NCBI GenBank assembly: GCA_029582165.1
Contig: CM055881.1
Coordinates: 40,644,655-40,708,654 of the forward strand
Source: Portulaca oleracea
Lineage: Eukaryota; Streptophyta; Magnoliopsida; Caryophyllales; Portulacaceae
Length of the DNA stretch: 64,000 nucleotides
Direction of reading: 5' to 3'
A program made the position numbers and the translations under genes. This document shows positions 48,265-60,420 of this stretch, in pieces. The notes below the pieces were generated by a model. That model was not told the DNA's origin. It ran no database searches and was given only the letters and a program-made list of their open reading frames with translations. Each line of letters starts with the position of its first letter. Within the stretch, counting starts at the first letter, position 1.

Positions 48265-48590
48265 TGTAACACCCTGAAAAATCGATTTTTAAAACTAACG
48301 GTCAAACCGAACGTTGACCAACGAAAAACCGCGAAAAAGTCAAAGAAAGACGGGCGTTACTGTCGTACCTCCGAAGAAGCACAAGGCAAGAATAGAGATT
48401 AACTAAACAAATCAATACTTCGAATTAAACTTAGCAACATTTTGATTTTAAAACATAACGAAAACTACTGAAAGATTTCAAGTCTAAACAACACAACTTA
48501 ACTCTTTATTCAACACAATAAACTCTAACAGACGTAAAGTAAAACTAACGACGTAACGGTAATTATACTCGGATTTTCCAAGGTTTTACA
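48265..48590 (-). repeat. 3' LTR of decayed Ty3/gypsy element
   Basis: 326 bp bounded by TGTAA..TTACA. On the minus strand it starts TGTAAAACCTTGGAAAATCC right after the purine tract AAGAGGGGAATGC (48591-48603), the expected polypurine tract. A near copy of the tract lies near 48712-48722. Confidence 0.8.
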
Positions 48591-51175
48591 GCATTCCCCT
48601 CTTAAAAGAAGTTCTGTCCTCGAAACTTGGATCATGGCTCAGCTAACAACTAACAATTTTACTAGCACTTAACGGTCTAACTATTTCTAAACTTCCGGTT
48701 TTCACATCATTCCCCTCTTAAAAGGAGTTCGGTCCTCGAAACTCGACGTACCTTAAGCGTTGAACATATGCGGATATTTCGATCTCATCTCCTCTTCAGC
48801 TTCACAGGTGGCTTCTGTTGTAGCATGATTCGCCCATCGCACTTTTACGAGTGGGATGGTCTTCCTTCGAAGTTGCTTCTCTCGGCATTCTAGGATTTCC
48901 AAAGGTTGTTCCTCGTAAGTTAGGTCCTCTCTCAGCTGCAAGGGTTCAGGCTCGCTCACATGCGTGGGTCAAGTACATATTTCCTTAGTTGTGATACATG
49001 GAATACATTATGCACCCTTGGTAGATCCAGGTAGTTGCAACCTATAAGCAACTTCCCCAATGCGCTCCAATATCGGATACGGTCCAATGTACCTTGGGGT
49101 CAATTTTCCTGATTTCCCGAACATCATGACTCCTTTTTTCGGTGAGACCTTTAGGAATACGTGCTCACCCACCTCAAACTCCAAGGGTCTACACCTTTTG
49201 TCTGCGTAGCTCTTTTGACGACTCTACGCTGTTTTCATCTTGTCTTGGATTATTCGGACCTTTTTGTGTCGTAGCTTGCACCAGTTCAGGTCCTATTGTG
49301 AGGGACCCGTCAATATCTTGCCAACTTAAGGGAGTTCTACACCTTCTCCCATATAGAGTTTCAAAAGGTGCAATTCCGATGCTGGCATGGAAGCTGTTGT
49401 TGTAGGAGAACTCAATCAATGTCAACTCATCATCCCACGACCTTGAAAATCCAAGGCGCATGCCCTCAACATGTCCTCGAGGATCTGGATGGTCCTCTCA
49501 ATCTGACCATCGGTGCGGGATGAAAGGCGGTACTGAAATTAAGCTTGGTACCGAAAGCTTCCTGCAACTTCTTCTCAAAACCCGATTGAAACCTTGTGTC
49601 CCTGTCCGAGACTATGGAACTAGGGACTCCATGCAACCGTACTATTTCGCTCACATAGACTCGTGCTAATTGGTCCAACGTCCAAGTGGTGGCCATGGCG
49701 AGAAAGTGAGCAGACTTGGTCAATCGGTCAACAATCACCCAGATGGCATTGTCCTTCTTCCTTGTCGGGGTAACCCCAATACAAAATCCATGGAGATTGA
49801 ATCCCACTTCCATTATGGGATGTCCAACGTTTGTAACAATCCAGCGGGTCGTTGATGTTTAGCCTTGACCCGTTGGCAGGTGAGACATTTGGCCATATAA
49901 TCAGCTAGCTCTTTTTCATATTACTCCACCAAAATGTCTGCTTCAAATCCTTGTAGAGCTTGTTTCCGCCTAGATGCACCGAGTATGGTGTGTTATGCCC
50001 TTCATCCAAGATCTTCCTCTTTAGTTCCTCCATGTTTTGGACACACACTCGGTTGTGGAACCTAAGGGCCTGCTTGGGAGAGGGGTAAAGGGGAGTTAGG
50101 AGGAGTTAAGGAGGGTTCCTACTCTTCCTTACTCCTGTTTGGGAATAGAGTGATGGAGGGTAAAGGAGAGTAAGAGGAAGTAGGGTTTATCCCCCTTTAC
50201 ACCTCTTTACTCTTGTTTTTTTAACACCCCAATTTGGGGTGTAAGGAAGTGTATATCATACATAACATAGAAAATGACCATTATACCCTTAACCCTCCCA
50301 TACTCTCACCATTGAACTACATATATTATGAAATGGTAAATATGTCAATTAACATTTTACTCTTATGAACTCTCCAAATTGTTCTCCCAAGCAGGGGTAA
50401 GCAGTTTACCCTTATGAACCCACCCATACCCTCACCCTCTTTTACTCCTATGAACTCCTACTCTCCATTTTAACTCTCCTCCCAAGCAGAGTAAGAGTTC
50501 CATCCTCATGCACTACGAAGCCCGGTGCCTTCCCTTGTGAGATATCTTCCTTGATCTTAGTTGGAGATCTAGCTCTTATGCATTCTTAATCTCCTCTAAG
50601 AGCGTTGGTTGTACCTTCATTGCGTTCAACACCACTTCACTCCCTGGAATAACTATGTTAATCTCCAACCTTCGAAACTCCTAGCACAGCTAGTGTGGTA
50701 ATGTCACTAGGTGGTTCGAGACAGGATAAGGTCTTCGGCTCAGGGCATCTGCCACCACATTAGCCTTTCCCGGGTGACATTGGAATTCACGTCGTAATCC
50801 TTCAAGAATTCCAACCACCTAGTTTGAGTGTTTGACGAAGGTTCAACTATTTTTGCGTGAAAAGGTACTTCAGACTCTGGTCATCGGTATACACCTCACA
50901 ATGCATCCCATAGAGGTAGTGCCTCCAGATCTTGAGGGCAAAAACTACAGCTGCTAACTCCAGATAATGCGTAGGGTAATTCTTTTCGTGAGTCTTCAAC
51001 CGTCGGGACGCATAAGCGATCACTTTGCCATTCTGCATCAGCATGCATCCCAACCCATTGTGCGAGGCATCGCTGTATATTACGAAACTTTCATTCCCTT
51101 GAGGTAATGCGAGGATAGGGGCCGAGGTTAGCCTCTCCTTCAGTGTCTGAAAGGCTTGCTCACACAACTTTTATA
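48591..51175 (-). pseudogene. Decayed Ty3/gypsy (chromovirus, Tekay/Del-type) pol remains
   Basis: Minus-strand order is that of a gypsy pol 3' half. At 50847-51167 is the RT/RNase H region ([39 protein letters not shown]). At 49466-49860 is the integrase zinc region and catalytic core ([19 protein letters not shown]). At 49189-49461 is the integrase C-terminal part (WDDELTLIEFSYNNSFHASI, LYGRRCRTPLSW). At 48753-48959 is the chromodomain-like tail (RRKTIPLVKVRW). Frameshifts separate the pieces, gag, protease and most of RT are absent, and no 5' LTR is seen beyond 51175, so the copy is truncated and inactive. A MITE at 50066-50491 splits it further. Assignment to Tekay/Del is from the motif style and is not certain. 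Confidence 0.88.
50066..50491. mobile_element. PIF/Harbinger-like MITE inserted in the gypsy remnant
   Basis: 426 bp with TAA on both flanks (50063-50065, 50492-50494). Termini GGGCCTGCTTGGGAG and the inverse CTCCCAAGCAGAG. The interior is made of AGGGGAGTTAGGAGG-like repeats against ACTCTCC..TTACCC complements. Removing it restores a continuous retroelement sequence (GTGGAACCTAAGAGTTCC). Confidence 0.85.
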
Positions 51176-51470
51176 TGAGTTTAGGTGAGTTTTTGAAAAA
51201 AAAATATATTTTATATAATGTTAAATATATGTCAATTATATTTCAAAAAGTAAAGAACGGAGAAAAATTTATAGAAATTCCTCTTTCAAATTTTATTTTT
51301 TTTATTTTTTTATTTGTTTAAATTTTTATTTTTTATTTTTTTATTGAATTTCAATTTAATTTTAGTTTTAAATCTTAAATTTTAAATTTAAATTTAAATT
51401 GTATTTTTTTAATTTTTTTTAAATTTTTTTGTTAATTTTTAATTTTTAAATTTTGTAATCTTTAAAATTT

Positions 51471-52541
51471 GGACTTTTAGATGCTAATATAGTAAACTTT
51501 TGGAGTATTGGACAATAATGCACCGGAAACGATTTCAGTGGTGCTTGACTTGGTGGTGATCTTACATGCCAAGTCGAGAAGATAAATTGGCGAAATAATA
51601 TATAAATTGGGTTTTTGGATGATAATATACAAACATTTGAGGGTGTTGGATTGTAATATACCAAACTTTACTATTAGATATCAATATCCCTGACTTTTAT
51701 ATATGGGTGACATTGTTATACCAATAGTTACTAATGAGATGGTGAACCCGTCTCCATGTGCGCTAACATGACTGGTGGAGGAAAAAAAATTTCCCAACCC
51801 AATATATAACTTCATTAATCCCTTATTTTTTCCTCACTAACCGATATTACAAGACATTGGTTGGTTGTGTTTCACGTCAGTACGAAGATCGGTTCACCAT
51901 CCCGTTAGTCACCGTGTTAGGGACGATTTTGTTTTAACATGGGTTAGTGAGAAAAACGGAGGAGATAACGGGGTTATTGGGCAAGGACCGATTATTTTTC
52001 CTCCGCCTGTCACGCCAGAATCGAGACCAGTTAACCAGTCACCACCCCCTTAGTAACTGTTGGTATAATAATCTCACCTAAGTATAAAGCTCATGGATAT
52101 TGTTGTCCAATAGTAAAGGTCGGTATATTACAATTCAATACCCCTAAGGTTAGTATATTGTCATCCAATATTCATATATACATTTATTACATGTCATCTA
52201 ATCTACACAAACAAAGGTGATTTTATACCACCACATCATCAATTTCTTAGCAAAAATACGTTTAAGCAAATGTAATTTTATATTTTTTTACTATTTTCAA
52301 AGTTGATTCAATTTGTTTATGTGTGGATTAGCTGACATGTTATAAATTTAAATATTTTTAGGTCAATTCATCTCATCCACCAATTAAGTAGGATTGTCGT
52401 TGAGTCGGCAATTGCCGGAATTGTTATGGGTGCATTATTGTTCAACACCCCCAAAATATAGTGTATTGTTGTCCAATGTCAAAGTTCAGTGTATTATTGT
52501 CCAATACCCCATAAATTCAGTATACTAGCATCCAAAAACCC
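51471..52541. mobile_element. Foldback/Mutator-like non-autonomous element, about 1.07 kb
   Basis: Left end GGACTTTTAGATGCTAATAT and right end (inverse GGGTTTTTGGATGCTAGTAT) pair over roughly 50 bases including GTATTGGACAATAATGC. Further inward, more inverse pairs occur (TTATACCAATAGTTACTAA against TTAGTAACTGTTGGTATAA, and TTTTTCCTCACTAACC against GGTTAGTGAGAAAAA). The whole unit can fold into a long imperfect hairpin. No coding frame with a domain. Exact target duplication not resolved in the A/T flanks. Confidence 0.65.
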
Positions 52542-52608
52542 TTAAAAAAATTTTAATTTTTCGCCTCTTCTATTTTTTCTCTCGAATTTTTATTTAACAA
52601 AAAACTAA

Positions 52609-52680
52609 GGGTCCATAGCTCAGTGGTAGAGCATTTGACTGCAGATCAAGAGGTCACCGGTTCGAACCCGGTTGGGCCCT
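52609..52680 (+). tRNA. tRNA-Cys (anticodon GCA)
   Basis: 72 nt. Acceptor stem GGGTCCA pairs with TGGGCCC (with one G-T pair); D arm AGCTCAGTGGTAGAGC; anticodon loop around ACTGCAGAT with GCA; T arm CCGGTTCGAACCCGG; discriminator T. Upstream AACAAAAAACTAAG supplies a CAA motif typical of plant tRNA genes. Confidence 0.97.
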
Positions 52681-52697
52681 TTGGTAAGTTGTTGTTT

Positions 52698-52770
52698 GCC
52701 CGTCTAGCTCAGTTGGTAGAGCGCAAGGCTCTTAACCTTGTGGTCGTGGGTTCGAGCCCCACGGTGGGCG
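52698..52770 (+). tRNA. tRNA-Lys (anticodon CUU)
   Basis: 73 nt. Acceptor GCCCGTC pairs with GGTGGGC (wobble in stem); D arm AGCTCAGTTGGTAGAGC; anticodon loop GGCTCTTAACC with CTT; T arm GTGGGTTCGAGCCCCAC; discriminator G. It starts 17 nt after the tRNA-Cys gene on the same strand, and a T-rich stretch follows as a likely Pol III stop. Confidence 0.97.
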
Positions 52771-53559
52771 TTGCTTACAAATTATTTTTCCTGCATTATC
52801 TCAATAATATACTTTTATATTTTTTTTAATAAAATATACTATAAAAAAATCAATTAAAAAAAGGTATTGAATACCATGAAATAGTTAATAAATGACAAGT
52901 AAAATGAAAAGTACATGGTATTTAGTTTTACTATTGGATTGTAGATATTTATAAACATTAACCAATGTTGAATGGGCAATTTGGGTCAAGTTAAATTTGA
53001 TAAATATCAAAATTCGGTCGAAAAAGTGATATTCGCACCCGAATTTTATTTTTGGTCAAACAATTGGGACTGAGTTAAACTCAGGTCAAAATTGCGTTTG
53101 GACAATAGAAAAATAGAAATATTGTGTCTAAATATTCAGTGAACTCGGACAATGTCAAAACTAGATTTGACAAAACTGACTCACCCAGACTTGAAAATGT
53201 CAAGAAAATTACATGAAATGGATCCGAACCCGACATTACCCAACCCGACTTTTATTTCACAAAGTTGTTCGTTTATTAAAGATAATGTTATATGACAAAA
53301 AAAATAAAATGACTCGAAATTAACTTGACTCTAATCCAACCCAACTCAAACCCTGCACAATCCGAACATTATCACCCAAATGGATAAACCCAAACCCGAC
53401 CTAATGACCCAATTGTCAGATAAAGTCAAAAGAAATTCAGACCAAACCAAGCTTTTTGTGAGTTAGATCAATTCAGTCGGGTCTAAACTCGCGAGCGCAT
53501 CCCAACCCACCAAAACCTAAATCGAACGTTAAAATAATAAATAAACTCCTGAATCTGAA
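52771..53559. other. AT-rich spacer with degenerate repeat words
   Basis: From about 53000 on it is full of AACCCGACC/GACCCAA-type words of an old decayed repeat. No gene. Confidence 0.5.
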
Positions 53560-54879
53560 ATGGGTAGGTGGACACCAAACCCAGGTTCCCTCCTCCTTTC
53601 TCTCTCAAACTCGCTATCTTTGGTGGGCACACTGTCACATCTTCCCCCACTTAACCCTGATTCTGATTCTCCATCTTCAAACATACCACAGATCTGAAAC
53701 ACCAGAAACAACAAGATTATTTCACAACAAGGTATGTTTCTCATTCAATCCATCTGTAGTTTCAAGTCATTGGGTTGATGTAATTCAACCCTGCATTTTG
53801 TTTTCAAATTTCTCATGTAATTTGATGTCTATTTTGAGATTGTTTGTGATTTTGGGGTGATTTTGAATCTGGGTACTTTTGTATGAGAATTTGATTTGAT
53901 AGGGTGGCATTATTGGGGGAAATTTGGTTCGATAAGTTGGTCTTGTTGTGAGTATGCTACTGTGATTTGATTCTTTTGTGACGTGGGTTTTTGTTATTGT
54001 TAGGTTTAGGTCTTTGGGAATGATAATATGGAAATGGGAATCATGCAAAGTTTGAGAATAGGGTGAATAAATCTCTGATTTTGAGGTCTAGTGGTTGCTA
54101 TGTTCATTTGATTTGCTCATGTATGCAAGCTTAATTGAACAGTATTTGAGTTAAAATATGTCCTAATTATCCAACACCAACACTCACATTTATTCATCCC
54201 ACCTCATAAGTTTGTGAGGATATCCTCTCTTTGGATGTTAGCAATACTAATAGTTAGTAAACTCTATGTAGGTTGGTACTTGTGCCCAGTCCGACCCAAA
54301 ATAAAACCGGGTCCGGACATGAATTTCTCGTCCAAATTTTGACATTGATGGAATTTGTTTGACCCGAATTTTTGCCAGCGCTAGTTGGTATTGAAGTTTT
54401 AGGCTCTAAGCCTGTAAATATTGGCTTCCATGCCTCCCCCACTCTAAGTTCTCCCTTGAAAGAGAGAGGGAAAGGGGAAAGAAAAACACTTACCATCTTT
54501 AATGAGCAATTCATATTTTCCTTGATTTCGTTCTTTTTTATGTGATGAATTAGAGTTTAGTTTTCATTTTCTTCCATCGTCGTTTCTGCTTGATTGTAAT
54601 GGACTGAAGTAAAATGTCTCATTAAACCTAGGTAGCGAATGATTTCTTAATCTTGGGTGAACTGGAACTAGTCTCTCTAAATAGCAAAATTTAGGGGTAG
54701 GACTGTTATGTCCGACACCCTATACCTCGCATGGGCGGGATTTCGGAGTATTGATTTTGGTTGTTTCTGCTTGATGATCAGATATCTATCCGGGTTATGG
54801 GCTTGTTTTCTCTATGATTGTGATTCGATTCTATGATTGGGCTAGACTGAGCATATCTTTTGTTTATCAGATCAATTTG
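53560..54879 (+). other. Likely 5' UTR exon and leader intron of phosphoserine phosphatase gene
   Basis: A good donor (CAACAAG|GTATGT) at 53731/53732 and an acceptor (TTTGTTTATCAG) ending at 54870, nine bases before the start codon, suggest a 5' UTR intron of about 1.14 kb. The transcription start is not visible; the 5' exon probably begins between 53560 and 53690. Confidence 0.6.
54659..54770 (+). mobile_element. SINE-like fragment (Au/SolS-type 3' half)
   Basis: AACTAGTCTCTCTAAATAGC, TTTAGGGGTAGGACTGTTAT, CGACACCCTATACCTCGCAT and GGCGGGATTTCGGAGTATTG follow the conserved order of plant SINE 3' parts. It has a relative at 62958-63085. Lies in the leader intron of the phosphatase gene. Confidence 0.5.
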
Positions 54880-57800
54880 ATGGAAGCCTTGACGAGTGCC
54901 CATATCTTGCGAGTACCCACCTCTCATGTGAAGCTACAAAAGAACTTCTTTGTTCTTTCATCTTCTCCAAGATTAATCAGAAAGCTAAATCAGAAGTCGC
55001 TTCATATGGTACAGAGTTCCAACATGATAAATTCAAATTCTTCAGTCCAGCCGCTTGAATCTTCAATGACAGAACGACTTGATAACACACTACCTACCAA
55101 AGGTTTTCCAGAAAATCCGTGTCCTAATGACTTAAGTGCTTGGAATGCATTGTATCTTGCAGTGCCCCTTCTCCCTCTATCATAAAAATGTGTTCTTTCT
55201 GTTGCCTAAATTATGCTAACGCATGCAAATCTCTATTCTAGAATCTAATCTTGAAATGTGCGTAAATTTGTTAGAACCTGTACAAATATATAGAAAAATT
55301 ATATTCTGAAGAAACTAAGTGTAGAGAAGGTTACCCAAGGATTTCATTTCTTCCAATTTCAATTGTTCCTCTCGAAAATGAAGTAACTGGAAATATATAG
55401 AAAATATGCAGCCTCTTATCTGTCCCGGCTTCTTCTGTGCTTTTTTCATTGAAGACTAACAATGTAGTCCAAAATTGGTTCATTATTCACTGTTATTGGA
55501 GCTTCACGATGGAAAGTTTCTTCGTGAAGTTTAAAGTCAGTGATAGATTGAGAATGGAGCATGATGAAACTTGATTGGTTGTGAGATTATCAATCAAATT
55601 TGAAGCTTTATGCTGGCGGCTCTAACATGTATCCATTCGTGCTGTCCTTCTTAACAAACATTCAAAGTGACGAGGGCTCATTCCAACCGTTTCTAATTGG
55701 ATTCATGACCTTTTATGTACCCTGTTTACTCTTCTGCGCTTAAGGGAGAGTAGTCTGTATAACACCGTGGGTTTATCCTAAATGGTTAGCTGAAAGTGTG
55801 GCTCTATCATGAACTATTGTCACTGATTTACGCTGTGCGACACTTGTCTGATGTGTGCAGAGGTGCTTGACTTGTGGAGAAAGGCCGAGGCTGTGTGTTT
55901 CGATGTTGATAGTACCGTTTGCATAGACGAAGGCATTGATGAACTTGCCGAGTATTGTGGAGCTGGAAAAGCAGTTGCAGAATGGACATCAAAGTTGGGT
56001 TTGTTCCTAATATATAGAAAGAACAAAAGCTTCTTTTCGGCCCGAGATGTTTGTTTCAGTCGCTTTATTTCTGAACACATTTTCTGGTTCTTTCTTGCAG
56101 AGCAATGAATGGATCAGTTACTTTTCAAGAGGCGTTAGCTGCCCGACTATCCTTAATAAACCCGTCTCTCGCCCAGTTAGAGGATTTTCTTAAGAGGCCC
56201 CCAAGGTACGCTTACGTTAATAACATGTATTGTCCTAATGAAGAAGAACGGTAACTTGGTGAATCTCGAAGCTTTATCTCACCATTTCCAACATGTTTAC
56301 CGGTTTTGCTTATGATATGCAGACTTTCACCGGGCATAGCTGAGCTGGTTAAGAAGCTCAAGGATAACAAGAAGGATGTTTATCTTGTGTCCGGTGGCTT
56401 CCGTCAGATGATTAATGTATGCTACTTTTGTTCAACAGTATTTTTATGTCTTTTCTCCGTTTATTAACTGTGAAGCATCGGCACTCATTTTGTCCATCTT
56501 AAAAATGAAGGCATTGTACGAAATAAATAAAATGGGAGGCTAAAAATTCTCATCTTCTAGGGAACTTGTTAATCTTTTGTACTCCATTGCATATAAATCT
56601 TCAAGTAGGAAAACTTGCAAAGTTTCAGATGATGAAGGTTGAACTGTTGAAGTAGTCACCATCTTCGAACGAGAAAAACAAAGTGTTTCCTAGATACTGC
56701 ATGCAAAATTAGGTTTGACGACGACAAGATATGTAGTGTTTTTAGTTTTTATTACATCTATGTTATCTAGTATTGTTTTACTTTTCTAACTACTGATCGG
56801 ACGGTTTTCTTCCCTTTTGAAGCCTGTTGCATCATTACTCGGTATTCCTCTTGAGAACATATTTGCGAATCGATTGCTTTATTCACACTCCGGGGAGTTT
56901 GCGGGGTTTGATAAAAATGAGCCGACGTCAAGGAGTGGAGGAAAAGCCGTTGCAGTGCAACAGATACGCACGGTTTGTGTTGTTGCCTTCTTTTAGCTGT
57001 TTGTCCCCGGAATTGTCTCGGAAGTAACCCTAATTCAAATTGTTTTTCAGGCTCATGGGTATAAAGTATTGGCCATGGTTGGGGATGGAGCTACCGATCT
57101 CGAGGTATACTATTTAGATTAGGTGCATCTAGAGTTTATACTCCACGATATCTGCAAGTGAACAATCGCAACTACCTGATATGTGCAAGTGAACCATCAC
57201 ACTATTTATTACATGTTCCTGTGATTTGTACTCCAAATAGTGTGATTATTCACTTGAATATATCAGGTTGTTTACTCTCAATAGTGTGATTGTTCACCTG
57301 CAAATATTATGTAGTATAACCTCCAGGTGCATGTAATGTATATTGAACTCTAGGAGCACATAATAAATTGCACGATGTGGGTCCCGCTGATGCAGGGCCG
57401 GTAGACATTACTGCTTGTAAAGAGGTCGATTCCGAGCTTGGAAAAACTGACCCGAGACCTTAGACCCGAATCCCAAGCTGAATGACTCGAACCCATACTC
57501 AAACCTACCTTTGAGAAGCTTCACCTGAAAGTGGACCTCCTAGTGTGAATCGAACCCGATCAAAAGCTTTTTTCCAAAGATGCTTCTTTTCAGTAAAAGT
57601 CATATTGGACCGAAATCAATTCACCAGAACCAAAACTCGCTCGCCCCGAAGCCTAACTGAACCGGAAAATCAGTAAACTTATCCCGACCCATACCCGAAC
57701 CGAATGGCCCGTTTGCCAAGTCCAATAGACATTAGGCTGAATCCCAATTTCCGTGCGGATCTAAAACCTAAACAAAATGAACCGATGCTCTTGACCCCGC

Positions 57801-58132
57801 CTGAATTTTTCATCAAAACTTACTCCCCATTCCAACCTAAGCTTCATTAACCCCAACATCAACCTAAATTGAAACCGATTCGACCCAAAATCTAATCAAC
57901 CTATTATACATAATCAACCTAACATAGTAAATCTAATAACCTATACTACAATTTTTCACTCTATCAGTTATTTCTTCGTGAGTCCATGAATTACATTTTG
58001 TTGCAGGCGCGTCAACCCGGAGGTGCTGACATTTTCATCTGTTACGCCGGAGTCCAACTCCGAGAAGCCGTTGCTGCAAAGGCCGACTGGCTTGTATTCA
58101 ACTTCAAAGATCTGATCAACACTTTGGACTAA
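54880..58132 (+). CDS. PSP: Plastid-type phosphoserine phosphatase, 294 aa
   Basis: Last step of the phosphorylated serine pathway: phosphoserine to serine plus phosphate (EC 3.1.3.3). Exons 54880-55102, 55861-55993, 56101-56205, 56323-56416, 56823-56972, 57051-57104 and 58007-58132; phases close at 295 codons. The first about 70 residues are Ser/Lys-rich and poor in acids, as in a chloroplast transit peptide. The HAD fold follows: motif I FDVDST (Asp89 nucleophile, Asp91), motif II region YLVSGGFRQM, the motif III lysine region and motif IV MVGDGATDLEA. SRSGGKA and FICYAGVQLREAVA are also conserved. The exon 2 donor is a weak GTTGGG, chosen because it gives TSKAMNGS, the family sequence. Family length is about 295 aa. 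Confidence 0.95.
57120..57345. repeat. Inverted repeat in phosphatase intron 6
   Basis: CTGCAAGTGAACAATCGCAA and the later GTGTGATTGTTCACCTGCAA are inverses, as are CCTGATATGTGCAAGTGAAC and TTCACTTGAATATATCAGG. The segment folds into a hairpin and is MITE-like, but the ends are not defined. Confidence 0.6.
57370..57960. repeat. Decayed repeat rich in GACCCGA/AACCGAA words
   Basis: Within phosphatase intron 6, dense AACCGAATGGCCCG, CCGAACCGAA and CTGACCCGAGACC words suggest an old hAT-like or other GC-word repeat. No coding potential. Confidence 0.35.
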
Positions 58133-58687
58133 CTTTTCCATCTTTTTTTCGATTTTTTTTGGGTGAAATTTATGGGTTTGTTTGTTCAAATCAAGTTGGG
58201 GTCATTGTCACCCTCATATTATTAGTCTATCTATCATCATAATCACATCCCTAATCACCAAGTGTTTGGGGAATTTAGGAAACTGCATTTTCTGTTGGGT
58301 TTATAATGTAATGGAACCATCACACTATGATTTTGATGTGTTTAAGGGTTTTTGCTGATGCTGAAGTAAGATTTTATTTGCTGGGATAACAATTTCTTAT
58401 GTGTAACTGTTCTTTAAGGCTGTAGGGTTAATTAAGGTAAGGTAAATAAAATAGTGAGAGAAGGTAAATGTCACATCTTTTTTTTTCATTTTTAAATAAG
58501 TTTGGTGAGTTGAATAAAAAAAATTTTAATATAAAAAGTATAGCCCAGTTCTTTGGATGAGTTATTTTCAAGTTAAAGATAGTTAAGTTATGATAAGTTA
58601 TGATTTTTTTTAGGGAATTGTATTTTTAGAGTTGATGTTTTTTGAGGAATTGTGTTAGGTTAGGATAAGTTAGGATAATTAGGTTTA
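58133..58687. other. Phosphatase 3' UTR and spacer
   Basis: The first about 200 bases are the likely 3' UTR. Beyond that AT-rich DNA without a gene. Confidence 0.5.
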
Positions 58688-58973
58688 GGTCATGTTCTTT
58701 TGTGTGGCAAATTGGATGCGGTAAATGGTATGGTATCGCAATGTTGTGAAAAGTGTGGTATGGTACGGTAAGATATGGTAAAAGTTATAGTAAGAATGAT
58801 TGATGTAATAAATGAGGAGAGAAAATGTGAAAAGTAGAGGAGAAAAGTGAAGATAAAGAAAGTTATGATTGTTGTGGTAAAGTGTGAAATGATATGGTAC
58901 AGTATGGAAAGATTGTGGCAAGTGTGGAAAAATATGGCAGGCACGGTATGAAATCGCAGAAAATATCAGGGCC
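58688..58973. mobile_element. Tourist-like MITE, family A, copy with perfect TTA duplication
   Basis: 286 bp, flanked by TTA on both sides (58685-58687, 58974-58976). Termini GGTCATGTTCTTTTGTGTGG and the inverse end CGCAGAAAATATCAGGGCC. The purine-rich interior GTGAAAAGTAGAGGAGAAAA and GGTATGGTA repeats define the family. TTA duplications are the PIF/Harbinger hallmark. Confidence 0.82.
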
Positions 58974-59139
58974 TTAACCTGACAAAAAAAACAAGGTCTA
59001 AGTCTATGTCATGGTTTGATTCTATGAAAGGGAAGGATCACATTAAATGGACTTCCGACTTTGAATTAAATAGCTTTCTGTTAGTCTATGAAATGATGAC
59101 TTTGAATTAAGCCATGTTCTTTGGATTGGATAAAATGAT

Positions 59140-59362
59140 GTTTGGATGGAAATATTGACCATAAATTTTTCAATATATATAATAGTTGCCATATAAAATT
59201 ATAACCATTAGATTCATAATGAAAAATGCTATCATAAAATTATAATATTGAAATTGTTAATAACATATTATATGAGAAATTACCGGTCAAAGAGTCACAT
59301 TGAAATTAAACTGTGAAAATCAAAATTATGACAATTAATATGAAAATGATGAAGTATATCAT
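59140..59362. mobile_element. Stowaway-like MITE relative, inverse orientation
   Basis: Contains ACCATAAATTTTTCAATATA, AACCATTAGATTCATAATGA and AAAATTATAATATTGAAATTG, the inverse of segments in the 46851 and 18214 elements. Ends are worn. Confidence 0.5.
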
Positions 59363-60420
59363 CACATGTATTGTTGCTCAAAGTTAGAAAATTAACTAAT
59401 GATATTGAAAACAATTGATACTGCCCATGACATGGAGATGAGGGAGTTATAGTTTTTTCTTTTTCCTCCTCCCCTCATTATTCAATACTTGATGTTTACA
59501 CTTTTTGTGTGTTTTCACTTTCTTGTAGTGGAGTTTTAGGTCTACACTATTAAATGGTCCAATTCTATGAATATTGTAACACTTTTTGCTTGTTTCATGT
59601 ACTTACATTATGTAAAAATATACATCAAATTTTAGGGGGGATAAAAAAAAGGTCAAATAAAAAAGTTTCTTTTAAAAAAGTGCAATAGGCTCAAAACCAT
59701 TCAAAGAAAAAAAACTATATTTAAATAATTATCCTAACTTTTGAAAAGAAAAAGTTATAAGGCAGATTGCTTTATTAATTTAAAAGATTATTTTTTAAAT
59801 ACGAGATCTATTATTTACACCTGAATTAGATTATACTATCTACTCAAAATCATAATATACAAAATGGTACCATTTGAAGGATATAAATGTTGGGGGAAAA
59901 AACTATCGATGCCTTTTTTTAAGTACCTAAATCAAACATTTTTTGTTATATGGACTACAGTTTTTTTATAATTTTTCTGAAATAAAAAACTCTTACGTTT
60001 AGTTTCTTGGATGCAAAATAAAATCGTACTTTTATGATAATATTTTTGTTATAAATAATAATTCTGTATGACATATTATTATAGACGTTACAAAATTAGC
60101 ACTTAAAAATTAGTTGAAGATAATATGTCACAAACAAATTCTAATAAAACTTTCACCAAATTAGTATCCATCAAGGCTTCAATCTACTGCCCCCAACTTT
60201 AAAAAATAATTACTATCTTTTAAGATAACTTACCATAAAATCCTATATTAAACAATGATTGTTATTTTCTTTTAACACTTTTTTTCTGTTTTGGGTAATT
60301 GGGTACTGGTGGCTATAGATAAAGGGAAAGAGAGGCATAGATTTTTTGCACGAATGAAAATATAATTCTACTATTTTTTTATTCTTTTTTTTCAAAGCTG
60401 TAATCTATCAGATTGGTTGG
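59363..60420. other. AT-rich spacer
   Basis: No gene, RNA or bounded element recognised. Confidence 0.5.

Noticed and set aside
48753..49861. Possible host gene with chromodomain-like and integrase-like frames
   Set aside because: Order, frameshifts, adjoining polypurine tract and LTR show a dead gypsy element.
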